NCBI GenBank assembly: GCA_947165895.1
Contig: CAMVCB010000009.1
Location: 26,254 to 90,253, forward strand
Source of the DNA: an uncultured Treponema sp.
GTDB lineage: Bacteria; Spirochaetota; Spirochaetia; Treponematales; Treponemataceae
Length of the DNA stretch: 64,000 bases
Direction of reading: 5' to 3'
The first letter of the stretch is position 1. Every line of letters starts with the position of its first letter. The notes below the pieces were generated by a model that worked only from the letters and a program-made list of their open reading frames with translations, searched no databases and was not told the DNA's origin. A program made the translations under genes and the position numbers. This document shows positions 24,774-33,044 of this stretch, one piece after another.

Positions 24774-24804
24774 ATATCAGATTTGTTGTAAAAAATAAAT
24801 AACA
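24774..24804. repeat. 31-bp direct repeat, right flank of type III R-M island
   Basis: It matches 18375-18405 at 30 of 31 positions in the same orientation. It adjoins the promoter of the metallo-beta-lactamase-fold gene, so the two copies may mark the insertion site of the island. Confidence 0.7.
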
Positions 24805-24808
24805 CCAC

Positions 24809-24868
24809 TTGACATTTATAAATTACAACGCTATATTGATTGTGGGTTGTAAATAATAAGTAACAACT
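24809..24868 (+). promoter_or_regulatory. Promoter and operator of the MBL-fold gene
   Basis: TTGACA (24809-24814) and TATATT (24832-24837) are 17 bp apart. An imperfect palindrome, GTTGTAAATAATAAGTAACAAC, with half-sites GTTGT and ACAAC, lies just after the -10 box. Similar GTTGT/AACA sequence is present in the 31-bp repeat beside the Rrf2 gene, making Rrf2 the likely repressor. Confidence 0.6.
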
Positions 24869-24938
24869 AACGATAAAACATATCTTTTAATCAGCCTGAT
24901 CACCTGCTTTTAAGATAAAAACTTAACGAGGTAATTTT

Positions 24939-25742
24939 ATGGAAAAGACACAGTTCACATCGGTTCAGCTTTCAAAGGGCGTAATGGAAATCTATGATTT
25001 TGGTTCAATCAAGCTTCACGCATTCAAGACTAATGACTTGATTTCGGACGAATGTTTTCTTGTTGAAAAAGACGGCCGTTGCTTTATGATTGAATCCCCA
25101 TGCTTTTTTGATAACATCAAGGAGCTGGAAAAATACATTTCCGACACAGGCTTGAAATATGAAGGTGCAGTAATCGCCTATCACGGAGCGGGAGCTTCTT
25201 TCATGAAGGGAAGCAAGGTCTACTCGACAAAAAATGCCGATGATTACAATCACAATGGTGGCGGGGCAGGGCTTGTTTCAAACTTCGCGGGAGCATTTGG
25301 GGAAGCTTTCGATAAATCAATCTATACGACTACGGATTTTATTGAAGGTGACAGCCTGACCCTTTGCGGTGTGGAAATGAAAATCACCTGCACTCAGGAA
25401 GCCTTCGACATCTTCATTCCTGAAATCAATGTGGTTTATACTCACATGCTGGGCCACGATGTTCATTCAATTGTCGCAGGAGAAGCTCATGCCGACGCTC
25501 TCATTTCCGTACTGGAATCTTATATTCAGAAAAAAATCGGACTCGTTTTGACAAGTCATTATGTTGTAGAAAATCTGGATGATGTTAAAATGAAGATAGA
25601 ATACCTTAAAAGCCTTAAAAACATCGCAATCAAAAATGTTGATGCTGCTGGCTTTAAGGCGGCAGTGCAGTCAGCATATCCAAAATATTCAGGTCTGAAC
25701 TATCTTGATATGTCGGCTGGAATGTTCTTCCCAGGAAAATAA
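24939..25742 (+). CDS. Metallo-beta-lactamase-fold-like protein lacking the metal motif
   Basis: In this 267-aa protein the N-terminus DFGSIKLHAFKTNDLISDEC, the LVEKDGRCFMIESP strand and the late GLVLTSHYVVENLDDVKMKI follow the pattern of MBL-fold hydrolases. Where HxHxDH should be, the sequence reads AYHGAGASFM, so the dinuclear site appears lost or reduced. A later THMLGHDVHSIV could supply other ligands. A clear sigma70-type promoter and operator precede it. It was probably the divergent partner and target of the Rrf2 regulator at 17932 before the island entered. Confidence 0.65.
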   Translation: MEKTQFTSVQLSKGVMEIYDFGSIKLHAFKTNDLISDECFLVEKDGRCFMIESPCFFDNIKELEKYISDTGLKYEGAVIAYHGAGASFMKGSKVYSTKNADDYNHNGGGAGLVSNFAGAFGEAFDKSIYTTTDFIEGDSLTLCGVEMKITCTQEAFDIFIPEINVVYTHMLGHDVHSIVAGEAHADALISVLESYIQKKIGLVLTSHYVVENLDDVKMKIEYLKSLKNIAIKNVDAAGFKAAVQSAYPKYSGLNYLDMSAGMFFPGK

Positions 25743-25759
25743 TTTAAAAAGAGCCACGA

Positions 25760-26274
25760 ATGACAATTAAAGAAATTGCAGAATATCTTGATAAAGTAGG
25801 CTTACAGTATCTGGCAACAATCGGTTTGGATGGGAAGCGTCGTTCGCCGTTGGCGAACTTATCGAGTTTGCTACGCAAACTCGCATTTTAATCCTGCGAG
25901 TTTTTGCTTGCAAAAACTCGGTAAGCAAGCGAAAGCTTGCGACGTTCTGCACAAACAGCCAGAAGGATATGTTCAAGGAGCTTTCTGCGAATCCTTATAT
26001 TGACCTTTGTGGCTCCCGTCTTATGGAGAATGAAATTGATACAGCCTGGATTCGCATGAGTGCAAGGGTTGTCTTTGAAGAAAATCTTACGGTTAAGAAA
26101 ATGATTATGGAAAAATCTTCCATAGTTCGCCAGCTGTACAAAAATGATGCAAATCATCCTCTGTTCAAGGTTTTCTATCTTTCTGAGATTTCCGGCAGTC
26201 TGAACAATCTTGGTCATGTTAAGGGACTTGAAGAGAATAAAGCTTTTTCTAAGCCTGTTGTTTTTAAGTTTTAA
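25760..26274 (+). pseudogene. PNPOx-family flavin protein gene broken by a repeat cassette
   Basis: The 5' part encodes MTIKEIAEYLDKVGLQYLAT and IGLDGK. A hairpin-rich cassette then runs into a stop. The 3' part resumes in another frame with FCTNSQKDMFKELSANPYID and ends KPVVFKF. The short segment normally between GLDGK and FCTNS is gone. The intact gene would encode a pyridoxamine 5'-phosphate oxidase-fold flavoprotein of about 140 aa, placed 17 bases after the MBL-fold gene, so the two were likely one transcript. Confidence 0.75.
25836..25945 (+). repeat. Hairpin cassette inserted in PNPOx gene
   Basis: Nested inverted repeats are visible: TTCGCC/GGCGAA, CGAGTTTGC with GCAAACTCG, GAGTTTTTGC with GCAAAAACTC and AAGCGAAAGCTT. 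The block replaces the codons between GLDGK and FCTNS of the host gene. The style matches the interspersed repeat family, though neither family end is complete here. Confidence 0.7.
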
Positions 26275-26288
26275 AGGAAAATGAATTC

Positions 26289-26480
26289 GGGCGTTCCCGC
26301 CTGCCTGTGGCAGTCGGTCGGCTGTTCCGCGCTTCGCTACCGCTCATCCTCCTCGCTTCGCAAGCCTTCGCAGCAAAGCTGCTCGGAGACTCGCTCAAAA
26401 TGCTCCACTGGAGCATTTTGCCGGCTTTCAGCCGTCGCTCCCTAGGTGGACTGCTTCGCAGGCGCTCCATAGCCTAACGC
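26289..26480 (+). repeat. Interspersed GGGCGTT...CCTAACGC repeat, copy 3 (long form)
   Basis: It carries the shared internal module CTCGGAGACTCGCTCAAAAT, AATGCTCC/GGAGCATT palindrome, and GCCGTCGCTCCCTA, also found in copies at 34.2 and 44.0 kb. A further partial end (AGCCTAACGC) recurs at 26545-26554. These repeats fill the gap between the PNPOx pseudogene and the sirtuin gene. Confidence 0.75.
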
Positions 26481-26578
26481 GAGCAAAGCGAGCGTAACGT
26501 CAATAATTTCCAATTAGCTAAACGGAGGGCTTGCCCCGACGTATAGCCTAACGCATGGTCAAAATCAAGGAGGTTCTT

Positions 26579-27463
26579 ATGAAGGAGATAAAATCAATCT
26601 TACAAAATGCAGATTCAATCCTTATCGGTGCCGGGGCAGGGCTTTCAACGTCTAGCGGCTTTACCTACAGCGGACCTCGCTTCCAAAAATATTTTGCTGA
26701 TTTTGAAAAGAAGTACGGCTTTCATGATATGTATTCTGGTGGCTTTACGGCTTTTGAAAGTCTGGAAGAAAACTGGGCCTACTGGAGCCGGCAGATTTAT
26801 CTGAATCGTTTTGTAAAAGCCCCTTTGCCTGTCTATGAAAAACTTTTTGAACTGGTAAAGGATAAGAATTATTTTGTTATCACAACTAATGTTGACCACT
26901 GCTTTCAGAAAGCGGGCTTTGATAAATCTCGCCTTTTCTATACTCAGGGTGATTACGGACTCTGGCAGTGTTCCCAGCCATGTCATAAGAAAACTTACGA
27001 CAATCAGCTTTTTGTAGAAAAAATGGTCATGGAACAGGGCTTTGTAATTCAGGATGACGGCAGCCTTGAACTCCCGGAAAATGGATTTGAAGGAATTAAA
27101 ATGACTGTTCCGTCTGAACTGGTTCCCCGCTGTCCTGTCTGCGGAAAGCCTATGAGCATGAACCTTCGCGCTGACGATACTTTTGTAGAAGATGAAGGCT
27201 GGCATAAGGCGGCTGGCAGATATGAAGATTTTCTGAATAAGAAAAAAGACAGCCATATTGTTTTTCTGGAGCTTGGCGTTGGCGGCAACACACCGGGAAT
27301 CATTAAATATCCTTTCTGGAAAATGACTTATGCAAACCCAAAAGCAAAATACATCTGCATAAACAAGGGAGAGGCAGAAGTTCCCGGCGAGATTGAAAAA
27401 CAGAGCCTTTGTGTGGACAGTGATATTTGGGAGTTTTTACAAAGTCTTATTCCGCAAAATTGA
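26579..27463 (+). CDS. SirTM-type (class M) sirtuin, putative protein ADP-ribosyltransferase
   Basis: This 294-aa protein has the sirtuin Rossmann start ILIGAGAGLSTSSG, the TTNVDHCF NAD-binding motif and a zinc site formed by CSQPC and CPVCG. In the catalytic position TQGDYGLWQCS replaces the usual His-Gly with Gln-Gly. These are hallmarks of SirTM enzymes, known to act as protein ADP-ribosyltransferases rather than deacetylases. SirTM genes normally sit beside a zinc-dependent macrodomain that removes the mark. That partner is here at 32210, but 4.7 kb away beyond an R-M module. AAGGAGG lies 6 nt before the chosen ATG. No GcvH-L or LplA2 target or ligase gene is in the window. Confidence 0.85.
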   Translation: MKEIKSILQNADSILIGAGAGLSTSSGFTYSGPRFQKYFADFEKKYGFHDMYSGGFTAFESLEENWAYWSRQIYLNRFVKAPLPVYEKLFELVKDKNYFVITTNVDHCFQKAGFDKSRLFYTQGDYGLWQCSQPCHKKTYDNQLFVEKMVMEQGFVIQDDGSLELPENGFEGIKMTVPSELVPRCPVCGKPMSMNLRADDTFVEDEGWHKAAGRYEDFLNKKKDSHIVFLELGVGGNTPGIIKYPFWKMTYANPKAKYICINKGEAEVPGEIEKQSLCVDSDIWEFLQSLIPQN

Positions 27464-27550
27464 AAAATTTTTAAAATTGCGGAATAGAATTTAATTTTCA
27501 TTCCGCAAAATCAAAAAATTCTTGAAAATGCGGAATGGAAAGTGTATAAT
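27449..27550 (+). promoter_or_regulatory. Tandem ATTCCGCA/TGCGGAAT inverted repeats and promoter
   Basis: Two inverted repeats, 27449-27485 and 27500-27536, share ATTCCGCA arms. The second overlaps a promoter TTGAAA (27522-27527) - 17 bp - TATAAT (27545-27550). The -10 ends 6 nt before ATG 27557 with no ribosome site, suggesting a leaderless and repressible transcript. The first repeat overlaps the sirtuin stop codon and may also act as a terminator. Confidence 0.6.
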
Positions 27551-27556
27551 GCTCCT

Positions 27557-28747
27557 ATGAAAGTATTGGAAAGACAGGATTTTTTGCAAAAACTGATTAA
27601 TACAATTTACACTCCCGACATAAAAGTCATAACAGGAATTCGCAGAAGCGGAAAATCGAAGCTTCTGGAGCTCTTTATTGAATATCTTAAAAATCAGATT
27701 CCAGATGCAAATATCATTCACATCAATTACAATCTTTTTCAATTCTCTACTATTAAAAATGCAACAGCTCTGAATGAATATGTGGAAAATCTTTATTCTC
27801 CGGAAAAAGAAAATTTTCTTTTAATAGACGAAGTTCAGTTATGCGAGGATTTTGAACATGCGGTAAATTCCTTTCATGCTTCAGAAAAATATCACATATA
27901 TCTGACAGGTTCCAACGCGTTTTTGCTTTCAAATGATTTGGCCACACTGTTCACCGGCAGAACTTTTTCCATAGAGGTTTTTCCTTTCAGCTTTAAGGAG
28001 TTTGTTGCCTATTTTGACTGCAAGGATTTACAGCAGGCCTTTGACCGTTTTGTGATGGAAGGCGGAATGTCGGGTTCTTATCTGTATGATTCTCTTGATG
28101 ATAAATATAATTATTTGAATGAAGTTTTTGAAACTTTGATTGTCCGTGATATTCAGCAAAAATACAAAATAAAAAATCTTCCGCTTTTGGATATGCTGAA
28201 TGATTTTCTTGTTGATAACATTTCCTCTGAAATTTCTGCAAGAAGCCTTGCAAATACTCTGACTTCAAAAGGCAGCAAAGTTGATGATAAAACAGTTTCT
28301 TCCTATATAAAATATCTTTGCGCATCTTTTGCCTTTTACAAAATCCGCCGCTACGATATAAAAGGAAAAAAATATCTTGCAAGTCAGGACAAATATTATC
28401 TTGCCGACCATTCTTTTAAATATGCAAAACTCGGAACTAAAAATCTGGACTATGGGTGGATTTACGAAAACATAGTCTGCATAGAGCTTTTGCGCCGAGG
28501 CTATGAAGTTTACACGGGAGTTCTTTACCAAAAAGAAATTGATTTTGTGGCCGTAAAACGCAATGAAAAAATCTACATCCAGGTGAGCGACGACATTTCC
28601 CGAGCGGAAACAATGGAAAGGGAAAGTTCCCCGCTTTTGAGCATAAAAGACGCTTATCCAAAAATGATTATCGCACGGACAAAGCACCCTGCCTATCAGT
28701 ATGAAGGAATTGCGGTGTGGGATATTGCGGAATGGTTGATGGGATAA
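27557..28747 (+). CDS. AAA_14/DUF4143 ATP-binding protein
   Basis: This 396-aa protein has Walker A in ITGIRRSGKSKLLELF, Walker B in FLLIDEVQL, and YLTGSNAFLLSNDLATLFTG with the conserved sensor and arginine region. The C-terminal DUF4143 domain includes YHLAD-like KYYLADHSFKYAKLG and a PD-(D/E)xK-like stretch, YTGVLYQKEIDFVAVKR. The family is widespread and poorly understood, and is often carried on accessory segments. I prefer the ATG at 27557 (MKVLERQDF) because the -10 box ends just before it; an ATG at 27542 would lie inside the promoter. It adjoins the R-M pair and may be part of the same insertion. Confidence 0.85.
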   Translation: MKVLERQDFLQKLINTIYTPDIKVITGIRRSGKSKLLELFIEYLKNQIPDANIIHINYNLFQFSTIKNATALNEYVENLYSPEKENFLLIDEVQLCEDFEHAVNSFHASEKYHIYLTGSNAFLLSNDLATLFTGRTFSIEVFPFSFKEFVAYFDCKDLQQAFDRFVMEGGMSGSYLYDSLDDKYNYLNEVFETLIVRDIQQKYKIKNLPLLDMLNDFLVDNISSEISARSLANTLTSKGSKVDDKTVSSYIKYLCASFAFYKIRRYDIKGKKYLASQDKYYLADHSFKYAKLGTKNLDYGWIYENIVCIELLRRGYEVYTGVLYQKEIDFVAVKRNEKIYIQVSDDISRAETMERESSPLLSIKDAYPKMIIARTKHPAYQYEGIAVWDIAEWLMG

Positions 28748-28799
28748 TAGAATTGCGTAAGAAATTTGAATATTTATAGAACAAAAGGAAAATAGGAAT

Positions 28800-30854
28800 A
28801 TGGCAAGGACTGATACAGAAAATTGGAAACTGGAAGATGATGTAAACGATTATGTAAAAAATGTGTTTGCCTCGCTGAATTTGAAAAAACTTGCTGATTA
28901 CAATGTCGAGTCTGGAATGTCGGAATATATGAAAGAAGCATTAAAAGGTTCGGCAAAAACGAAAAATAAGAGCAATTTTGGCAAGCCTGATTTTCATATT
29001 GAAAAATACAAATGCAAAAACGGCGTTATTCCGATTGTATTTGAGGATAAACTGAGCTTGAAAAAACTCATCGCACAAAATGCGGACGGCATAAAGAACG
29101 ATGAAAAATCGATAAGCGGCTTTGCGGTGAACGGTGCGATTTATTACGCTACGCAGATGATAGCCAGCGGAAAATATAAGGAAGTCGTTGCCGTAGGCAT
29201 TGCGGGCGACAATGAGAGCAATGTTCAGATAGCGGTTTATTTTGTCTACGGCTCTTCGTTCAAGACCATAAAGCCGATGACGAAATACACATCGCTTAAC
29301 TTTGTGGAAAACGAAAAGACATTCGCTCTTTTTTATGAAGACTGCGTTCTTACCGAAAAAGACAAGCACGACCTTTTAATCCGTAGCAAAAACGACTTTG
29401 ACCGCTATGCAAAAGAACTGAACAAGCTCATGCACAACCACAACATCACCGCTCCCCAGCGCGTTCTGTATGTTTCAGGAATGCTTCTGGCAATGCAGGA
29501 TATTTTTGACGCTGACGGCAGAATCATACAAAACGGGCTTACTCCAGACGACTTGAAAGGCATCCATACAGAAACAAGGCGTGACGGCGTTCTTATTACG
29601 AATCAGATAAAAGAGTTTTTAAACGCGAAAAATATTCCGCAGGAAAAATCAAGCCTTATGCTTGCTTCGTTCAATGAGATTTCAAAAGACAAGCAGAGGG
29701 ACGACAGCACAAAGCTCTTTCCTCAAGTAGAAAAACTGTTGCAAGAAGAGTGCAGCACTAACAAGCAGATTTTCACATTTATCTATGAAAACATCTACAA
29801 GCAGATTGACGCTTTTGGTTCGCATCTGGACATAATGGGAGAGTTATATTCTGAATTCTTGAAGTATGCTCTCGGTGATGGAAAAGAAATCGGCATTGTT
29901 TTGACACCTCCTTATGTTACGAAACTGATGGCACAAATCCTTGATATTTCTTATGACAACAAAGTTATGGATTTGGCAACAGGAAGCGCAGGCTTTTTAA
30001 TCAGTGCAATGGAGCTGATGATTCAAAGTGCGAACGATAAGTTTACAAAAGGCTCAAGCGTGGCAAATGAAGAGATTGCAAAAATTAAAAAGGAGCGGCT
30101 TTTGGGTGTGGAACTGAATGCCGAAATGTTTACTCTTGCCGCAACAAATATGATTCTTCGCGGCGACGGCTCTTCAAACATTCAAAAGGGAAGCTCGTTT
30201 GACAGACCAGAAGAACTGTACACGAACTTTGCCGCTGACAGAGTGCTTTTGAATCCTCCTTTCACATTCGATGAAAACGGTATGCCATTCATTGCTTTTG
30301 GTTTGGACAAAATGCAAAAGGGCGGATTGGGGGCAATTATCATTCAGAACAGCGCGGGAAGCGGCAAAGCCGTAAGCTCAAACCGGCGAATCTTGAAAAA
30401 TCACACGCTTTTGGCGAGCATAAAAATGCCTGTTGATTTATTCGAGCCGATGGCAAGCGTACAGACAAACATATATATTTTTGAAGCTCACAAGCCGCAT
30501 AACTTTGAAAAGACCGTAAAGTTCATTGATTTCTCAAACGACGGATACAAACGCACAAAGCGAGGGCTTATTGAACAGGACAACCCGACACAGCGATACA
30601 CTGACATCGTAAAAATCTATAATGCGGGGAAGAGCGCGAATGTTTCAAAAGATCTGTGGGATTTGGACAAAATCTATTACGAGGGCTTCATAACCGACAG
30701 CGGAGATGACTGGAACCAGAGCGCGCCCGTGGACACAAAGCCGACTTTGCAGGACTTCAAAAAAACTGTTGCCGATTATCTTGCATGGGAAGTTTCCAAC
30801 CTTTTGAAAAATCAAGCAAACGGAACAGACGGAGAAAGCGGCCTGGGAAAATAG
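28800..30854 (+). CDS. BcgI-like fused restriction-methylation subunit (type IIB RM)
   Basis: This 684-aa protein has an N-terminal region of about 200 residues carrying a PD-(D/E)xK-like pattern: GKPDFHIEKY...VIPIVFEDKLS. This matches the nuclease part of BcgI A-type subunits. The gamma-class adenine methyltransferase follows, with VMDLATGSAGFLISAM (motif I) and LLNPPFTF (motif IV). The downstream gene overlaps by 70 bases and encodes the specificity subunit, as in two-subunit BcgI systems that cut on both sides of their site. No HsdR gene is present. If the nuclease motif is inactive, it would be an orphan type I methyltransferase. Confidence 0.8.
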   Translation: MARTDTENWKLEDDVNDYVKNVFASLNLKKLADYNVESGMSEYMKEALKGSAKTKNKSNFGKPDFHIEKYKCKNGVIPIVFEDKLSLKKLIAQNADGIKNDEKSISGFAVNGAIYYATQMIASGKYKEVVAVGIAGDNESNVQIAVYFVYGSSFKTIKPMTKYTSLNFVENEKTFALFYEDCVLTEKDKHDLLIRSKNDFDRYAKELNKLMHNHNITAPQRVLYVSGMLLAMQDIFDADGRIIQNGLTPDDLKGIHTETRRDGVLITNQIKEFLNAKNIPQEKSSLMLASFNEISKDKQRDDSTKLFPQVEKLLQEECSTNKQIFTFIYENIYKQIDAFGSHLDIMGELYSEFLKYALGDGKEIGIVLTPPYVTKLMAQILDISYDNKVMDLATGSAGFLISAMELMIQSANDKFTKGSSVANEEIAKIKKERLLGVELNAEMFTLAATNMILRGDGSSNIQKGSSFDRPEELYTNFAADRVLLNPPFTFDENGMPFIAFGLDKMQKGGLGAIIIQNSAGSGKAVSSNRRILKNHTLLASIKMPVDLFEPMASVQTNIYIFEAHKPHNFEKTVKFIDFSNDGYKRTKRGLIEQDNPTQRYTDIVKIYNAGKSANVSKDLWDLDKIYYEGFITDSGDDWNQSAPVDTKPTLQDFKKTVADYLAWEVSNLLKNQANGTDGESGLGK

Positions 30855-32083
30855 ATGCCCCGCTTGGCGAAAAATTGCAGGCGGTCAAGTGGGGCGAATA
30901 CAGGCTTGGCGATTTGTTTGAAGTTCTTTCGTATAAAAAGCGATTTGACGCAAACAAAGTTACTTTCGTTGGAAATGGCGGACATCCTTATATTGTGCGT
31001 CAAGGTTCTGATAATGGGCAAAAAGGCTTTATAGATGAAGACAAAAGTTGCCTGAATGACGGGAACACAATTTCCTTTGGGCAAGATACTGCAACGATGT
31101 TTTATCAAGAAAAACCGTATTTTACTGGTGATAAAATCAAAATCCTAAAACCGAAACTAGAGCGTTTTGGCAAGGATAACGCTCAGTTTTTCTTGGCAAC
31201 AATGAGAAGGTCGTTCAGCAATTTTGGCTGGGGAACATCAAGTTTCAGCATTGAAGTAATAGAAAATCAAACTATCACACTCCCTGTCACCGACAACAAC
31301 GAAATCGACTTTGATTTTATGGAGAGCTTTATACGCGAACTCGAAGAGGAGCGTATACGCGAACTTTCCGCTTACCTGACGGTAAGCGGACTTTCCGACG
31401 CTACGCTTACGGAAAGAGAGAAGCTTGCGCTTCAGAATTTTGATACATTGGAATGGCAGGAATTCAGAATGGGTGATTTATTCGACAGAGTATCGACTGC
31501 AAAATTGCCATATAAAGCAGCTGATTTGCCTAAAGAAGCTACAGCAGAAAACCCGCTTCCCTGCCTGACTTCAAGTTTTATGAATCAAGGCCTGAACTAT
31601 TATGCCCCAAAAGAAAATGCGACGGTATTGAAACATGTGATTTCTATTCCATCAAACAGTGATGTTTACAGGGCTTATTATCAGTCGCACGATTTCACGG
31701 TTCTGTCAGACGCTTATGCAATCCGCTGGAATTTGAATGACAGAGAAATTTCTGCACAAGAATATTTGTTTATGGTTGCATGTATAAATCAAGTTACGGA
31801 CTTACCGATTTATTCATACAAAAACAAACTCGGCGGCTGGAATGTCGTTCAGGATAAATACATCATGCTCCCCGTCTGCAACGGTGTGCTCGACTATGAG
31901 GCTATGCAGGATTTTATCAGCGCGGTGCAGAAACTAGTCATAAAAGACGTGGTAAAATATGCAGAAGACAAAATAAATGCAACAAAGAAAGTCGTGAAAA
32001 ACAATGATGAATATAAAACGAATGAGGATAAATCATTTCTGTCGGTTGCAGAGTCTGCTGATTATAAAGAAATTCCGCGTTAG
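30785..32083 (+). CDS. Specificity subunit (HsdS/BcgI-B-like)
   Basis: This 432-aa protein has two target-recognition domains separated and followed by conserved helices. The first starts at VKWGEYRLGDLFEVL, and the central helix contains ELEEERIRELSAYLT. The second starts at LEWQEFRMGDLFDRV, and the end repeats QDFISAVQKLVIKDVVKYAE. The start overlaps the RM gene by 70 bases. The last codons and the TAG stop lie inside the end of an interspersed repeat (GCGTTAGG at 32077), so the repeat appears to have set the C-terminus. Confidence 0.88.
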   Translation: MGSFQPFEKSSKRNRRRKRPGKIDAPLGEKLQAVKWGEYRLGDLFEVLSYKKRFDANKVTFVGNGGHPYIVRQGSDNGQKGFIDEDKSCLNDGNTISFGQDTATMFYQEKPYFTGDKIKILKPKLERFGKDNAQFFLATMRRSFSNFGWGTSSFSIEVIENQTITLPVTDNNEIDFDFMESFIRELEEERIRELSAYLTVSGLSDATLTEREKLALQNFDTLEWQEFRMGDLFDRVSTAKLPYKAADLPKEATAENPLPCLTSSFMNQGLNYYAPKENATVLKHVISIPSNSDVYRAYYQSHDFTVLSDAYAIRWNLNDREISAQEYLFMVACINQVTDLPIYSYKNKLGGWNVVQDKYIMLPVCNGVLDYEAMQDFISAVQKLVIKDVVKYAEDKINATKKVVKNNDEYKTNEDKSFLSVAESADYKEIPR

Positions 32084-32190
32084 GGATTGTAGGGGCAGCC
32101 CGATAGGGCTGTTGCGGAACGTAGTGGAGCAATGGAGCCGAAAGGCGGAACCCCGCAAAGCCCGGCGGCAGCGAAGCTGACGCAACGCCC
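32077..32190 (+). repeat. Interspersed GCGTTAGG...GGCGCAACGCCC-type repeat, copy 4
   Basis: In opposite orientation to copies 1-3, it begins GCGTTAGGGATTGTAGGGGC and ends CGCAACGCCC. It overlaps the stop codon of the specificity subunit and lies just before the macrodomain gene. Confidence 0.8.
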
Positions 32191-32209
32191 AAATGAAGAG
32201 GAAAAGGAA

Positions 32210-33031
32210 ATGACACAAAAAGAACGCAGATTATATTTGATAACAGAACTCCTCAAAGAAGATAAGGGTAGTGCAGGCTTTAAGCTGGGTCTTGTGCCCG
32301 GAAATGAAGGCGGCTTTGTGATTCCTGATGATGAAAAAAGTCAGCGCGATATACTCCGGGCTTTGATGAATATTCGTGGTCCATATTCCATTAGCGAAGA
32401 CTTTTTGAGAATACAGGATGAGTACCTGCAGCAGGTTAATAAAGAGCGGGGGATTACGGATATTGCGGATTTAAGCCCGACAGAAAGGAACCCAAAACTT
32501 TACCTCTGGCAGGGCGACATTACTACTCTGAAAGTTGATGCAATAGTAAACGCTGCAAACTCGGCTCTGCTTGGTTGCTTTGCGCCGCTTCATGCATGTA
32601 TTGACAACTGTATCCACACCTTTGCAGGTATTCAGCTGCGGCTTGCCTGTAACGAGCTCATGCAGAAGCAGGGGCACGAAGAAGGAACCGGACTTTGTAA
32701 AATCACCCCGGCCTTTAATCTTCCAAGCCGCTATGTTTTGCACACAGTCGGCCCCATTATTTACACAAGTGTGGGTCCTCGCGAAAAGCTTCTTCTTGAA
32801 AACTGCTACAAAAACTGCCTTGAAACAGCGTCACAAAATCTGCTTGAATCGGTTGCTTTCTGCTGCATTTCTACCGGAGTTTTCAGATTTCCTCAAGACC
32901 TTGCCGCTCAGATTGCAGTTGAGACGGTTGAAATGTGGCTGACAGAAAATCCAGATTCCAGCGTGAAGAAGGTTGTCTTCAATGTCTTTGGAAATAAGGA
33001 TCTGGAGATTTATCAGGGGCTTTTACTTTAG
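32210..33031 (+). CDS. Zinc-dependent macrodomain, protein-ADP-ribose hydrolase (SirTM-linked type)
   Basis: This 273-aa protein has a roughly 95-residue helical N-terminal extension and then the macrodomain: WQGDITTLKVDAIVNAANSA, the loop GCFAPLHACIDNCIHTFAGI with Cys and His zinc ligands, and GTGLCKITPAFNLPSRYVLH. This is the form that accompanies SirTM sirtuins and reverses their ADP-ribosylation. The expected neighbour, the sirtuin, ends at 27463. I chose ATG 32210 after GAGGAAAAGGAA; earlier in-frame starts lie in the repeat. Confidence 0.88.
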   Translation: MTQKERRLYLITELLKEDKGSAGFKLGLVPGNEGGFVIPDDEKSQRDILRALMNIRGPYSISEDFLRIQDEYLQQVNKERGITDIADLSPTERNPKLYLWQGDITTLKVDAIVNAANSALLGCFAPLHACIDNCIHTFAGIQLRLACNELMQKQGHEEGTGLCKITPAFNLPSRYVLHTVGPIIYTSVGPREKLLLENCYKNCLETASQNLLESVAFCCISTGVFRFPQDLAAQIAVETVEMWLTENPDSSVKKVVFNVFGNKDLEIYQGLLL

Positions 33032-33044
33032 GGCGGGACGTCGA

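Noticed and set aside
18375..24804. Integrated phage or conjugative element
   Set aside because: There is no integrase, structural or transfer gene; only R-M, TA and regulator genes between short direct repeats.
27449..27536. CRISPR-like spacing of ATTCCGCA repeats
   Set aside because: Only two inverted repeats, unequal spacers and no cas genes; they fit operators or terminators.
28800..32083. Classical type I HsdMS system with missing HsdR
   Set aside because: The methylase has an N-terminal nuclease-like extension and the pair overlaps as in BcgI systems, so a type IIB assignment fits better.
32132..32209. Longer N-terminus of the macrodomain protein
   Set aside because: Those codons lie in a repeat element and are Pro/Ala-rich noise; ATG 32210 has a purine-rich ribosome site.
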